Shown piece by piece: positions 27,280 to 34,775 of a DNA stretch of 64,000 nt. The position numbers and the translations under genes are program-made. The first letter of the stretch is position 1. The number at the start of each line of letters is the position of its first letter. This stretch comes from Chitinophaga niastensis (GTDB lineage Bacteria > Bacteroidota > Bacteroidia > Chitinophagales > Chitinophagaceae). The stretch lies in NCBI RefSeq assembly GCF_003014755.1, contig NZ_PYAW01000001.1, positions 310,001-374,000 of the forward strand. Reading direction: 5' to 3'. Under the pieces are notes generated by a model, which was not told the DNA's origin, made no database searches, and saw nothing but the letters and a program-made list of their open reading frames with translations.

Positions 27280-27780
27280 ATGTCGTCTGTTGAATTTAAC
27301 ACCTTGCTCATCGGAAATGCAGATTTCCTGAAACCCTTCGCATTTACCCTCACCAAAGACGCTGAACAAGCCAAAGATCTTTACCAGGAAACCCTCTTTC
27401 GTGCACTATCCAACCAGGAAAAATACCTGGAAGGCACCAACATCCGCGCATGGCTATTCACCATCATGCGAAACATATTCATCAATCATTATCGTAAAAA
27501 ACTGAAACACCGCATGGTGGCCGAACCCAGCGTAAGTGATTTTTTTATGAACTACCAGCAGAGCGCTGTCAATAACAAAGCGGCTTCTAACCTCCAGATG
27601 AAAGATATTCACGTGGCGGTCTATCATCTTCCCAATATCTTCAAAAAACCATTCATGCTATATTATGAAGGCTACAAATACTTTGAGATAGCAGATATTT
27701 TAAAGGAACCGCTGGGCACTATAAAAAGCAGAATACACTTTGCCCGGAAAATACTTAAAACACAAGTACCCCGGCAATAG
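27280..27780 (+). CDS. ECF-family RNA polymerase sigma factor
   Basis: A 166-residue sigma-70 protein of the extracytoplasmic-function type. Region 2 is residues about 10-75 (LTKDAEQAKDLYQETLFRA and GTNIRAWLFTIMRNIFIN). Region 4, with a helix-turn-helix, is at about 125-160 (YFEIADILKEPLGTIKSRIHF). There is no anti-sigma gene next to it: the neighbour at 27.9 kb is a membrane desaturase on the other strand. It is divergent from the polysaccharide operon, which is a possible target, but nothing in the sequence proves that. Confidence 0.9.
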   Translation: MSSVEFNTLLIGNADFLKPFAFTLTKDAEQAKDLYQETLFRALSNQEKYLEGTNIRAWLFTIMRNIFINHYRKKLKHRMVAEPSVSDFFMNYQQSAVNNKAASNLQMKDIHVAVYHLPNIFKKPFMLYYEGYKYFEIADILKEPLGTIKSRIHFARKILKTQVPRQ

Positions 27781-27897
27781 CAGCCACCCGGTAATGCTTT
27801 GCTGAACAAAAGAAAATATATACTACAAAAGGCAACGGAAATCAGGCAGCCCCACAGTGGTTTGCAGGGCTACAGCATTCTTTAATACACTAAAAAT

Positions 27898-29115
27898 TTA
27901 TGAACGGGTATAACCATATACCAATCGCAGGTAATGTTCTTTTAAATGCGACTGGAAATAAAACGCCATTACCATAATCATCGCAGCAGCGCAAAGGAAC
28001 GCAGGATGTGGCCAGCAATAATACAACGCCAGGCACAATACCAGGTAACGCCCGTATTCCAGGTAGAAAACCCATTTCTTTTGCTCCATAATAGCACCAC
28101 AATTGATAAGTGTCAGCAATATCAACAATGTGATACACACCTGTATGAATAGAGGTGCATAATGCTCCAATAACAAAAAAAGAAACAATAACACAAGCGT
28201 GGTAGCTATTTGCCACACTACATAATTATATAGTTTAGGCGTTTCCGTTATACTGTTATTACGCAGCAAAAATTTCTCTTCTAATATTTGACGTGCAACC
28301 GGATCTACATTATCGGGCCTGCCAAAAACAATACGAAGCTTATTTTTCCAGCCATTAGCAGCCCTGGCGGAATACAGCATTTCCAGTATAAAATGAAAAT
28401 GCTGCCATAAAAAACTATTACTTTCCAATGGCTTGGTTAAACCATACACCGGTTCCTCTTCCTCCTTTACAAAGGTGCCAAACAACTTATCCCAGATAAT
28501 AAATACGTCCCCGTAATTCTTATCCAGGTACTGTGGATTACTGGCATGATGTACCCGGTGATGGGAAGGTGTAACAAGAATATATTCCAACAACCCCAGC
28601 TTGCCGATAGTACGCGTGTGGATGAAAAAAGGATATAATCCATGTACGAGCAACATGCTGGTAATCATAGCGGGCGGGAAACCAATTACCGGCAATATTG
28701 CCCAGAAACCGGTTCGTATAAAAGCCTGGAATACAGTAATACGCGCAGATACGGTATAGTTAAATTCCTCGCTCTGATGATGCACTACATGAGCACACCA
28801 AAACACCGTTACTTCATGCGCCAGCCGGTGATACCAATACCAGATAAAATCTGTACAAATCAATAAGGCCACCCATAATAATACACTGGCCTTAATATCA
28901 AAAATGGCAAAATGCCGGTACAAATAATCATAAACAAAATAGAAAGCACCTACCGTAAACATATCCAGTAAGCGCTCTGCAATACCCACACTAATGTTGG
29001 TGATGGAATCATTAAACTTGAAATAAGTCTTCCCTTTTTTACGCGCAACCAGGTATTCTAACCCAATAAACGTCAGGAAAAAAGGAACTGCCAATGCCAG
29101 GTAGTTTAAATGCAC
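27898..29115 (-). CDS. Sterol desaturase / fatty acid hydroxylase superfamily membrane protein
   Basis: A 405-residue integral membrane di-iron enzyme. The His clusters are H96-x3-H100 (WYHRLAH), H109-x2-H112-H113 (HVVHH) and H185-H186-x2-H189-H190 (HHRVHH), the ligands of the non-haem di-iron site. Several hydrophobic segments flank them, and the C-terminal 120 residues add about three to four more helices that are not part of the hydroxylase core. Bacterial members act on lipids, carotenoids or quinone-like substrates; which one here is unknown. It stands alone, facing the ECF sigma gene. Confidence 0.85.
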   Translation of the reverse strand: MHLNYLALAVPFFLTFIGLEYLVARKKGKTYFKFNDSITNISVGIAERLLDMFTVGAFYFVYDYLYRHFAIFDIKASVLLWVALLICTDFIWYWYHRLAHEVTVFWCAHVVHHQSEEFNYTVSARITVFQAFIRTGFWAILPVIGFPPAMITSMLLVHGLYPFFIHTRTIGKLGLLEYILVTPSHHRVHHASNPQYLDKNYGDVFIIWDKLFGTFVKEEEEPVYGLTKPLESNSFLWQHFHFILEMLYSARAANGWKNKLRIVFGRPDNVDPVARQILEEKFLLRNNSITETPKLYNYVVWQIATTLVLLFLFLLLEHYAPLFIQVCITLLILLTLINCGAIMEQKKWVFYLEYGRYLVLCLALYYCWPHPAFLCAAAMIMVMAFYFQSHLKEHYLRLVYGYTRS

Positions 29116-29346
29116 ATTATTACGTTTTAAATCCGGAAATTTATGCTACATCATAGCAAAACATAGGCTACTGCATGGTGCCAGTCCATGCATTGGTATG
29201 CAAATAATGTATTAGGTGGTGGTAAACAGTTACAATATTAAGTAATTAAATTTAATTATCCTACCAATTTAATAGACTAATAAATACGAAAGGCGAAAAG
29301 CAGCTTTCACCACTTTCCGCCTTCGCTTCATTGCATATATTTTTTA

Positions 29347-30759
29347 TCAGTCTTCTCTCGGTCCGCCATCCGCCATTCTTACCATCTTTGGAAGAAAACG
29401 TCCTACTACTTCTACCAGGTCTGTTTGTGCAGCCATCACCGTATTGATATCTTTATAAGCCGCCGGAGCTTCATCCAGTCCACCGCCTATCAGCGTTACA
29501 CCATGCTCCTGCAATACTTTCGTCAACTCACTGTTAGTGATAGATTGTATGGCTTTAGTACGCGACATCAATCTACCGGCACCATGCGATGCAGATTGCA
29601 AACTACTCACCTCTCCTTTTCCACGCACAATAAATCCGGGTGCAGTCATAGAACCAGGAATGATACCTAACATGCCCTTACCCGCTGGTGTAGCCCCTTT
29701 ACGATGCACGATCACTTCTTTCCCCTCGTGTATTTCCTTCCAGGCAAAGTTGTGGTGGTTTTCCACCCTTGCCAGCATAGTAGCACCCATCGCTTTTATC
29801 AGTCGTTTATGAATATGGTGATGACACGCAGATGCATAATCCCCTGCCAGATTCATTGCCAGCCAATATTCCTGTCCGGCTTCTGTATCCAGGTCCAGAT
29901 AAGCCAGGTGCTTAGCTTCCTGCGGTAAAGGACAAAGTTCCTTTGCCACCTGGGTGTAATGCCCTGCTATCTGCGCTCCCAGTCCACGGGAGCCGGAATG
30001 CGATAATAATGCTACATAATTTCCCGGTGCCAGGTTCCATTCATTTTGTGCTGCAGTGATCTCTACAATGCCCCACTCTACAAAGTGATTTCCTGATCCG
30101 GAAGTACCCAATTGCCGGGATGCTTTATCAAACAAATGACGCAGGAAAGGAATATCATTAAACTCACTTCTTTCCAGTACAGGATCTGCTTCTCTTTTTT
30201 TCCACTCTCCACCTGCACCAAATACAGTGAAGTCCATCAACTCCCTTTTATATTGACCTTCATGCGCTGTTAATGAGTGTACCGGCAGATCCAGGATACT
30301 CAAACACATACGGCATCCAATATCCACACCAACGCCATAAGGTATAACAGCATTATCTGCTGCCAATACACCACCTATAGGTAATCCGTATCCCTGGTGT
30401 GCATCCGGCATCAATGAACCGGCTACGGCAACGGGTAAACGAACAGCATTATTCATTTGCCTTAAGGCTCCTTCTTCAATGTAATTGCTGCCAAAGATGG
30501 CATAGGCTACCGGCGTTTCACGCAATGCTATTTCTTTAGCCGGTGCAGCCTTTATCAATTTCTCTGCAATCTTTCCTACTATTGCATCATCCACATATGC
30601 AGCGGGATCTGCAAGTATTTTCTTCAGCAGTTCTTCTGCTTCTTCCTGTGAATGATGCTTAAAATGTTGCTCTATAACGGTAATGGCTACACTAATTACA
30701 GGTCCCTGTTGGAATCCTATATTAAGTAACATTTTACCGTTTATTTTTAACTTTGACAT
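29347..30759 (-). CDS. rtcB: RtcB-family RNA-splicing ligase
   Basis: A 470-residue RtcB. The metal-binding signature GVGVDIGCRMC puts D146 and C149 in place. PDAHQGYGLPIGG (H121), GSGNHFVEWG, LLSHSGSRGLG, RVENHHNFAW and the guanylation site SHGAGRLMSR follow in the family order. RtcB joins 2',3'-cyclic phosphate or 3'-phosphate ends to 5'-OH using GTP and Mn, in RNA repair and tRNA splicing. The upstream AAA gene is 29 bases away on the same strand, so they likely form an operon. There is no archease or RtcA nearby. Confidence 0.93.
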   Translation of the reverse strand: MSKLKINGKMLLNIGFQQGPVISVAITVIEQHFKHHSQEEAEELLKKILADPAAYVDDAIVGKIAEKLIKAAPAKEIALRETPVAYAIFGSNYIEEGALRQMNNAVRLPVAVAGSLMPDAHQGYGLPIGGVLAADNAVIPYGVGVDIGCRMCLSILDLPVHSLTAHEGQYKRELMDFTVFGAGGEWKKREADPVLERSEFNDIPFLRHLFDKASRQLGTSGSGNHFVEWGIVEITAAQNEWNLAPGNYVALLSHSGSRGLGAQIAGHYTQVAKELCPLPQEAKHLAYLDLDTEAGQEYWLAMNLAGDYASACHHHIHKRLIKAMGATMLARVENHHNFAWKEIHEGKEVIVHRKGATPAGKGMLGIIPGSMTAPGFIVRGKGEVSSLQSASHGAGRLMSRTKAIQSITNSELTKVLQEHGVTLIGGGLDEAPAAYKDINTVMAAQTDLVEVVGRFLPKMVRMADGGPRED

Positions 30760-30788
30760 ATGGGGTTATTGTTATGGATAAATATCTT

Positions 30789-31859
30789 TTATGCTGATTC
30801 TTCCAATGCCTCTCTCCTGAAACCAATCACGTGTTGTTTTCTTTCAAAAGAAGGTTCATGTTGATTAGTTATTTCGGCTATCGTCATGGGTTTGCTGATA
30901 ATAGTATCAAAGCCCATCTGCCGCGATAACTTTTGTGCCTTAGCTACTGGTAGTCGCTTAAATTCGTATTTGGCTATCAGACGACCTTTGCGTAACAAGG
31001 CGCTGTCTATGGAAGACAAATCGCTGTTGAAAGAACATACTAATTGAATATTCAAACAATCTGCCAGTAAACCATCAGATAAATTTAACAGGTTTGATAC
31101 AGATGAATTGCCGGAAAATTTTCTATCCATAATTACATTCTCTGCATCTTCTATGATCACTACACAATTAGGATTATCTATCAGCAACTCCATAAATTCC
31201 GGGTTCATAATATTGTTAGCCAGATCCGGAGAAACAAAAAGTACACGCTTCTTTATCCTGCCAATAAGATAACGCAGATAAGTAGTTTTTCCTGTTCCCG
31301 GCAAGCCATGCAACAGTACAATACCTTTGTCTTTATCCTTCTTCAATCGCTGCTGTATTACTTTATCTATCTCCTTAAAATCATCTTCATAAAATAAACC
31401 AATGTCCAGCTTTGTACGTTTTATTTCCAGGCTTTTCAGCTCCAGTCCTTTGCGGCCGCTGGTAATGAGGTTGATCTCATGTGGCTCACGTCGTTGTTTT
31501 TCTTTATGACGTGTAACCATTTCCGTTACCTCCGTTACAAAGGCTGGTATTTCGCCATTATGCAGGATCTCACACCATGATTGCCAGAAAGCTACCACAC
31601 AATTATTATTTAATACCATCAACGTTTGATTATGCTTGTACTTCTTCTTTTTGTTATCATAATCTGTATAACGGTAAGTATTTGTAATGATACTTTCATA
31701 GGTTTTGGCAAAAGCCGCTGCTGCTTTATCGCCGTCTACTTCATAAATATTGTTGATATTAGGAATATTATTAAAATTGACTGTATACACACCCTTCGGG
31801 TCAAAGTGCTCACCATCAGTAATATCAATGTTATTATTAACTATATGCTTCATTTTCAT
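30789..31859 (-). CDS. AAA-family ATPase linked to RtcB
   Basis: A 356-residue AAA ATPase. Walker A GLPGTGKT is at 185-192 (Lys191), Walker B VVIIEDAE at 233-240, sensor-1 Asn near 278 (CSFNSDL), and an arginine-finger region around LRKGRLIAKYEF. Residues 1-150 are an unrecognised N-terminal domain with many Asn and Lys residues. The C-terminal lid is a short helical region (KLSRQMGFD). The gene is the immediate upstream partner of RtcB. It is not the sigma54 activator RtcR, as it has no GAFTGA motif or RtcR domain. A role as an RNA- or RtcB-handling remodeller is my inference. A second ATG at 31853 is possible. Confidence 0.82.
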   Translation of the reverse strand: MKMKHIVNNNIDITDGEHFDPKGVYTVNFNNIPNINNIYEVDGDKAAAAFAKTYESIITNTYRYTDYDNKKKKYKHNQTLMVLNNNCVVAFWQSWCEILHNGEIPAFVTEVTEMVTRHKEKQRREPHEINLITSGRKGLELKSLEIKRTKLDIGLFYEDDFKEIDKVIQQRLKKDKDKGIVLLHGLPGTGKTTYLRYLIGRIKKRVLFVSPDLANNIMNPEFMELLIDNPNCVVIIEDAENVIMDRKFSGNSSVSNLLNLSDGLLADCLNIQLVCSFNSDLSSIDSALLRKGRLIAKYEFKRLPVAKAQKLSRQMGFDTIISKPMTIAEITNQHEPSFERKQHVIGFRREALEESA

Positions 31860-31921
31860 TATCTCTTAAATGTGAATACTTCCTGCTGATAAAGATTTAC
31901 CAGGGCCGCTCGGGCCCGTGG

Positions 31922-31953
31922 CAAATCATATTTATCATGGGGGGAAATTACAA
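31922..31953 (-). promoter_or_regulatory. Possible promoter of the AAA-RtcB operon
   Basis: On the minus strand, TTG (31951-31953), a 20-base spacer and TATGATTTG (31922-31930) approximate the Bacteroidota promoter, with one extra base in the -7 element. It lies about 63 bases before the AAA ATG. A GTTATC-CTTAT-GATAAC hairpin (31954-31970) lies just upstream. Otherwise the 31860-32097 gap holds nothing I recognise. Confidence 0.35.
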
Positions 31954-32097
31954 GTTATCCTTATGATAACCTGATTGTTGGGGGTTAAATGCAAACAGAG
32001 ACGAAAAAAATATCTTAAAAAGGAGATGAAAGCGGAGCAGGATTACTCCGCCTGCCTGATAATTGTACCTCCTCTAATAATCTTTTATCTGCCACAT

Positions 32098-32130
32098 AAA
32101 AAAACCCGGCCTGTTTTTACACGGACCGGG
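32098..32130 (-). terminator. Intrinsic terminator, bulged stem
   Basis: On the minus strand, CCCGG-T-CC pairs with GGCCGGG around an A-rich loop, followed by seven Ts. The single unpaired T is also present in the terminator at 37474. It ends the second RNA of module 1 and insulates the AAA-RtcB operon from it. Confidence 0.8.
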
Positions 32131-32275
32131 TTACTAACGTTAACGTATACACTACGTTAAGACATACCTTATCCGTTTAGCATTAATAAAATTAATGCTA
32201 TCCTCAAACCACTTACTATGGCCATTTTGAATCCGTGCTGTGTTTGCCTGTAAAATCATTATCACAAACCAAAAT
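32098..32275 (-). ncRNA. Structured RNA, second element of module 1 (novel candidate)
   Basis: Minus-strand RNA between the terminator of the upstream unit and its own terminator. From 5' to 3' it has GGAT followed by a perfect hairpin (TAGCATTAAT-TTT-ATTAATGCTA), CGGATAAGGTATG, a second perfect hairpin (TTAACGT…ACGTTAA) and a terminator. The same order, motif and bulged terminator recur at 37474-37650 with different hairpin sequences. A 35-codon open frame (32152-32259) runs through it. I reject coding because the reading frame over the shared motif differs between the two copies. It has no clear promoter of its own, so it may come from read-through or processing. Confidence 0.6.
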
Positions 32276-32278
32276 AAC

Positions 32279-32308
32279 AAAAAAGCCCGGATCAAATGAT
32301 CCGGGCTT
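32279..32308 (-). terminator. Intrinsic terminator
   Basis: Perfect 11-base stem AAGCCCGGATC / GATCCGGGCTT with loop AAAT on the plus strand; the minus-strand transcript ends in six Us. It closes the first RNA of module 1. Confidence 0.85.
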
Positions 32309-32455
32309 CTGTTATCTATACAAATATTTTTGATCTACTTGTAAACATAAAACGCCCGGAACCCGCTGCTGCCTTGCAGAGAGCAAGGTATTGCGTTGTC
32401 CATATCTAAATTGAAGCGTTTCATTTTTATAAGTTTTCTTTATTATTAATTTTAA
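32279..32455 (-). ncRNA. Short transcript, first element of module 1 (structured RNA or leader)
   Basis: Bounded by a near-perfect promoter and a terminator, so a transcript of about 175 bases is well supported. It can fold into an AACGC…GCGTT closing stem with an inner CCTTGC-TCTCT-GCAAGG hairpin and a small GTT-loop stem. A 29-codon frame (32335-32424, starting MKRFNLDMDN, ending in Tyr-Lys) covers the same bases. It could be a small peptide gene, but its position over the stems makes structured RNA equally likely. No protein homology is recognised. Confidence 0.6.
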
Positions 32456-32460
32456 CGATG

Positions 32461-32493
32461 CAAAGATAACGGGATATATTTTGATATTGCAAA
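32461..32493 (-). promoter_or_regulatory. Strong promoter of RNA module 1
   Basis: Minus strand: TTTG (-33, 32490-32493), 21-base spacer, TATCTTTG (-7, 32461-32468), an excellent match to the Bacteroidota housekeeping promoter. The same elements with the same spacing drive module 2 at 37843-37875. It reads into the RNA unit, not into the DUF3857 gene that ends at 32524. Confidence 0.82.
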
Positions 32494-32523
32494 TTTTTAA
32501 CAAAATATTTTCGAATATTTTTT

Positions 32524-34758
32524 CTATGCTTTTTTCAACAGCAACTTCTGGCTTTCAAAATCAATGGCCGCATCAATTACCTGCAACAGGTCATTCCATT
32601 TGGCCACCGGCTCAAAAGCATTCTTATATACTTTCCTGATATGCACTTTCAATTTATCAGCTTCCAGTGTAGTCTTCACCGTGAATGAACCGCATGCATT
32701 GTCTATGAGCTTATCCAGTTTATCTGCTCCTTCCAGCTTATATCCTTTTGGAATAACCAGTTCTATGTTATACTCAAAACTGCGCGCAAAAGGCTGGTAG
32801 ATATCCACCTTACGATCGCGCTGCTCCGGCTTTACCCGCAACTGGCCTCCTATCAGTTTTCCTGCATCCAGGATATAATTGTTACCGGCTTTTTTTACCA
32901 GCCCTTCCAGCGTGAACTTTGTGGTATATACGAAATCAGGATCATCATGACGTAACCCCATCTTATCAATGTGGTATAACATCAGCTCTTTCGGCTTTAT
33001 ATCAAACTGCTCATTAATCTCTTCCATAAAATCATCCTTCTGATCCTTCCGCGCTTTGGCAAAGGCATTGGTATATTCTTCTGCCAGTGAGCGGTTACGC
33101 CGGCTGTCTGCAAAATCTTCCATGAAAGTACTTTTCACCGCTAACGCAGTTCTTTCCGCTTCATAGTAATCTTCAAATAATAACAGGCGCTTTTGCTCGT
33201 CGGCACGCAAACTACCCTTCAGCGTTGTATGGCGGTTAACCAGCAGCTGCTGCATTGCATCGTCCAGCGATATTTCTATATGCTCTATCTTGGTATTCTG
33301 ATCAGCCGTTGAATAGCCTATTTTCTCTTCTGTAAAAGCGGTGATATCATTTTTACGTTTCTTGCTTTTCATCAGCTCAATGGCAGGAGCAGTTTGTCCT
33401 TCATACTCCGATGAAACATAGGTGCAATGTGTAAAAACGCCATCGGCACTCATGAATACCGGCTGACTGCCCTTCGTTTTCAACATATACTCATAATCTC
33501 CTGTATTCAGCAATTCATCCTGACCAGGGCCATACCGTGATGTAACCAGCACAAATTCCGCAGGTATATCCATCGCATTCATAATTTCCTCCAGGTAAAA
33601 AAGGAACTTCTTATTGTTGGGTGTCACATAATTCCGTTGACGCCCTACCACAATTTTATCATCGGCACTTACCCGGTAAAAAGCGATGTAGCGAAACGCA
33701 TAGTATACATAGTATGGAAGGCTATCATTCGGTAAATCAGAATTGTTGGTGCGCTTATATTCCCGCAACAAACTCTTTACCTGCGAAGTAAGCGCTCCGC
33801 CACCCATTGCAAATGCGTTTTTCTCCCCATCCAGGCTCCTTAAAATAGCCTCTTTTATTTCCGCTTGTTTCGGATTGTGTCTGACCTCACCTGCTACCTG
33901 TCCGGCTGCCGGATAAGAACCATACAGGATATCCATCCTGATCAGCGGAATCTGCCGGTATGGCGACATCCACAGGCTTACCGGTAAACTGGGAATATTT
34001 TTCACCAGCATATCAAACACAGATCCATCATCATCTTTCTTTACTTTAAAATCCGGCGCTCCATTAGCAGACCGATACCTCACAAAATATTTATCACTGA
34101 TCTCACAATGCACCGAGTATTGCATAATCGGCTTATCATCTCCCAAAACAAAAATCTGTGCATCAATATCACTGTTGAGATCTTTCAATTCTTCCACTCT
34201 CACAAAATAATCGATCACATCACCCACCTGCAGGTCCGGTATGGCCAATTTACTTTTTTGTTCTTTGTTCTCCTCTTCATTTACAATCTCTTCATCTACT
34301 TTCACCTCTTTCATACTACCATCCGGCTTGATGATACGCACCCCAACAATAGTGGTGGCCAATCCGCTATGGTAATAAGAATTCAGGCTCCGGAATTTTT
34401 TGAAACTGAATTGTGAATATTCTTCCAGCGCTACCTTATCATTCAGCTTCACCATTTCGCGCACGGTGTTACTATAAAACAGGTCTTTTTTAACCTTAAA
34501 TCCAATACCGATAAATTTAATTTTCTTAATACTGGAAGCTTTCAGATCCACATGTTTGGCGATAACAATGGCTGATGACTTATCATCTGCCGGTAATGCA
34601 GGCACTTTTTTAAATGCAGGAATATCCCAGTTCCACACTTCCTGTCTCACGGCCTCTGCCCGCTCTTTGTACTCACGTATATCTTTTGCCTTTTGTGCAT
34701 ATACCTGCGTGTGCAACAACAGTACAGCGACGGTATAAAAGAGAATTTTTACGCTCAT
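32524..34758 (-). CDS. DUF3857-type exported protein, degenerate transglutaminase
   Basis: A 744-residue protein with a signal peptide (MSVKILFYTVAVLLLHTQVYAQ). The N-terminal domain (residues about 50-320) resembles DUF3857 (KFRSLNSYYHS, VDEEIVNEEENKE). The middle resembles the transglutaminase-like fold of its neighbour, but the segment aligned with the neighbour's GDCKGMA (catalytic Cys) reads NKKFLFYLEEIMNAMDIPAEFVLV, so the nucleophile is missing. The C-terminal part is beta-rich. It is 17 bases downstream of the active paralogue, so the pair may act together in the periplasm. It is probably not an enzyme. Confidence 0.75.
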   Translation of the reverse strand: MSVKILFYTVAVLLLHTQVYAQKAKDIREYKERAEAVRQEVWNWDIPAFKKVPALPADDKSSAIVIAKHVDLKASSIKKIKFIGIGFKVKKDLFYSNTVREMVKLNDKVALEEYSQFSFKKFRSLNSYYHSGLATTIVGVRIIKPDGSMKEVKVDEEIVNEEENKEQKSKLAIPDLQVGDVIDYFVRVEELKDLNSDIDAQIFVLGDDKPIMQYSVHCEISDKYFVRYRSANGAPDFKVKKDDDGSVFDMLVKNIPSLPVSLWMSPYRQIPLIRMDILYGSYPAAGQVAGEVRHNPKQAEIKEAILRSLDGEKNAFAMGGGALTSQVKSLLREYKRTNNSDLPNDSLPYYVYYAFRYIAFYRVSADDKIVVGRQRNYVTPNNKKFLFYLEEIMNAMDIPAEFVLVTSRYGPGQDELLNTGDYEYMLKTKGSQPVFMSADGVFTHCTYVSSEYEGQTAPAIELMKSKKRKNDITAFTEEKIGYSTADQNTKIEHIEISLDDAMQQLLVNRHTTLKGSLRADEQKRLLLFEDYYEAERTALAVKSTFMEDFADSRRNRSLAEEYTNAFAKARKDQKDDFMEEINEQFDIKPKELMLYHIDKMGLRHDDPDFVYTTKFTLEGLVKKAGNNYILDAGKLIGGQLRVKPEQRDRKVDIYQPFARSFEYNIELVIPKGYKLEGADKLDKLIDNACGSFTVKTTLEADKLKVHIRKVYKNAFEPVAKWNDLLQVIDAAIDFESQKLLLKKA

Positions 34759-34775
34759 GGTATAGGGAATGAATT

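Noticed and set aside
32152..32259. 35-codon open frame in the second RNA of module 1
   Set aside because: The peptide has no similarity to the 37-codon frame at the equivalent place in module 2. The shared RNA motif is read in different frames in the two copies, and the hairpins covary, so RNA is the better explanation.
32200..32260. tRNA-like or Y-RNA-like T-loop (GATTCAAAATGG) beside RtcB
   Set aside because: The flanking bases do not pair to make a T-arm and there is no acceptor stem, so it is not a tRNA or Y RNA by sequence.
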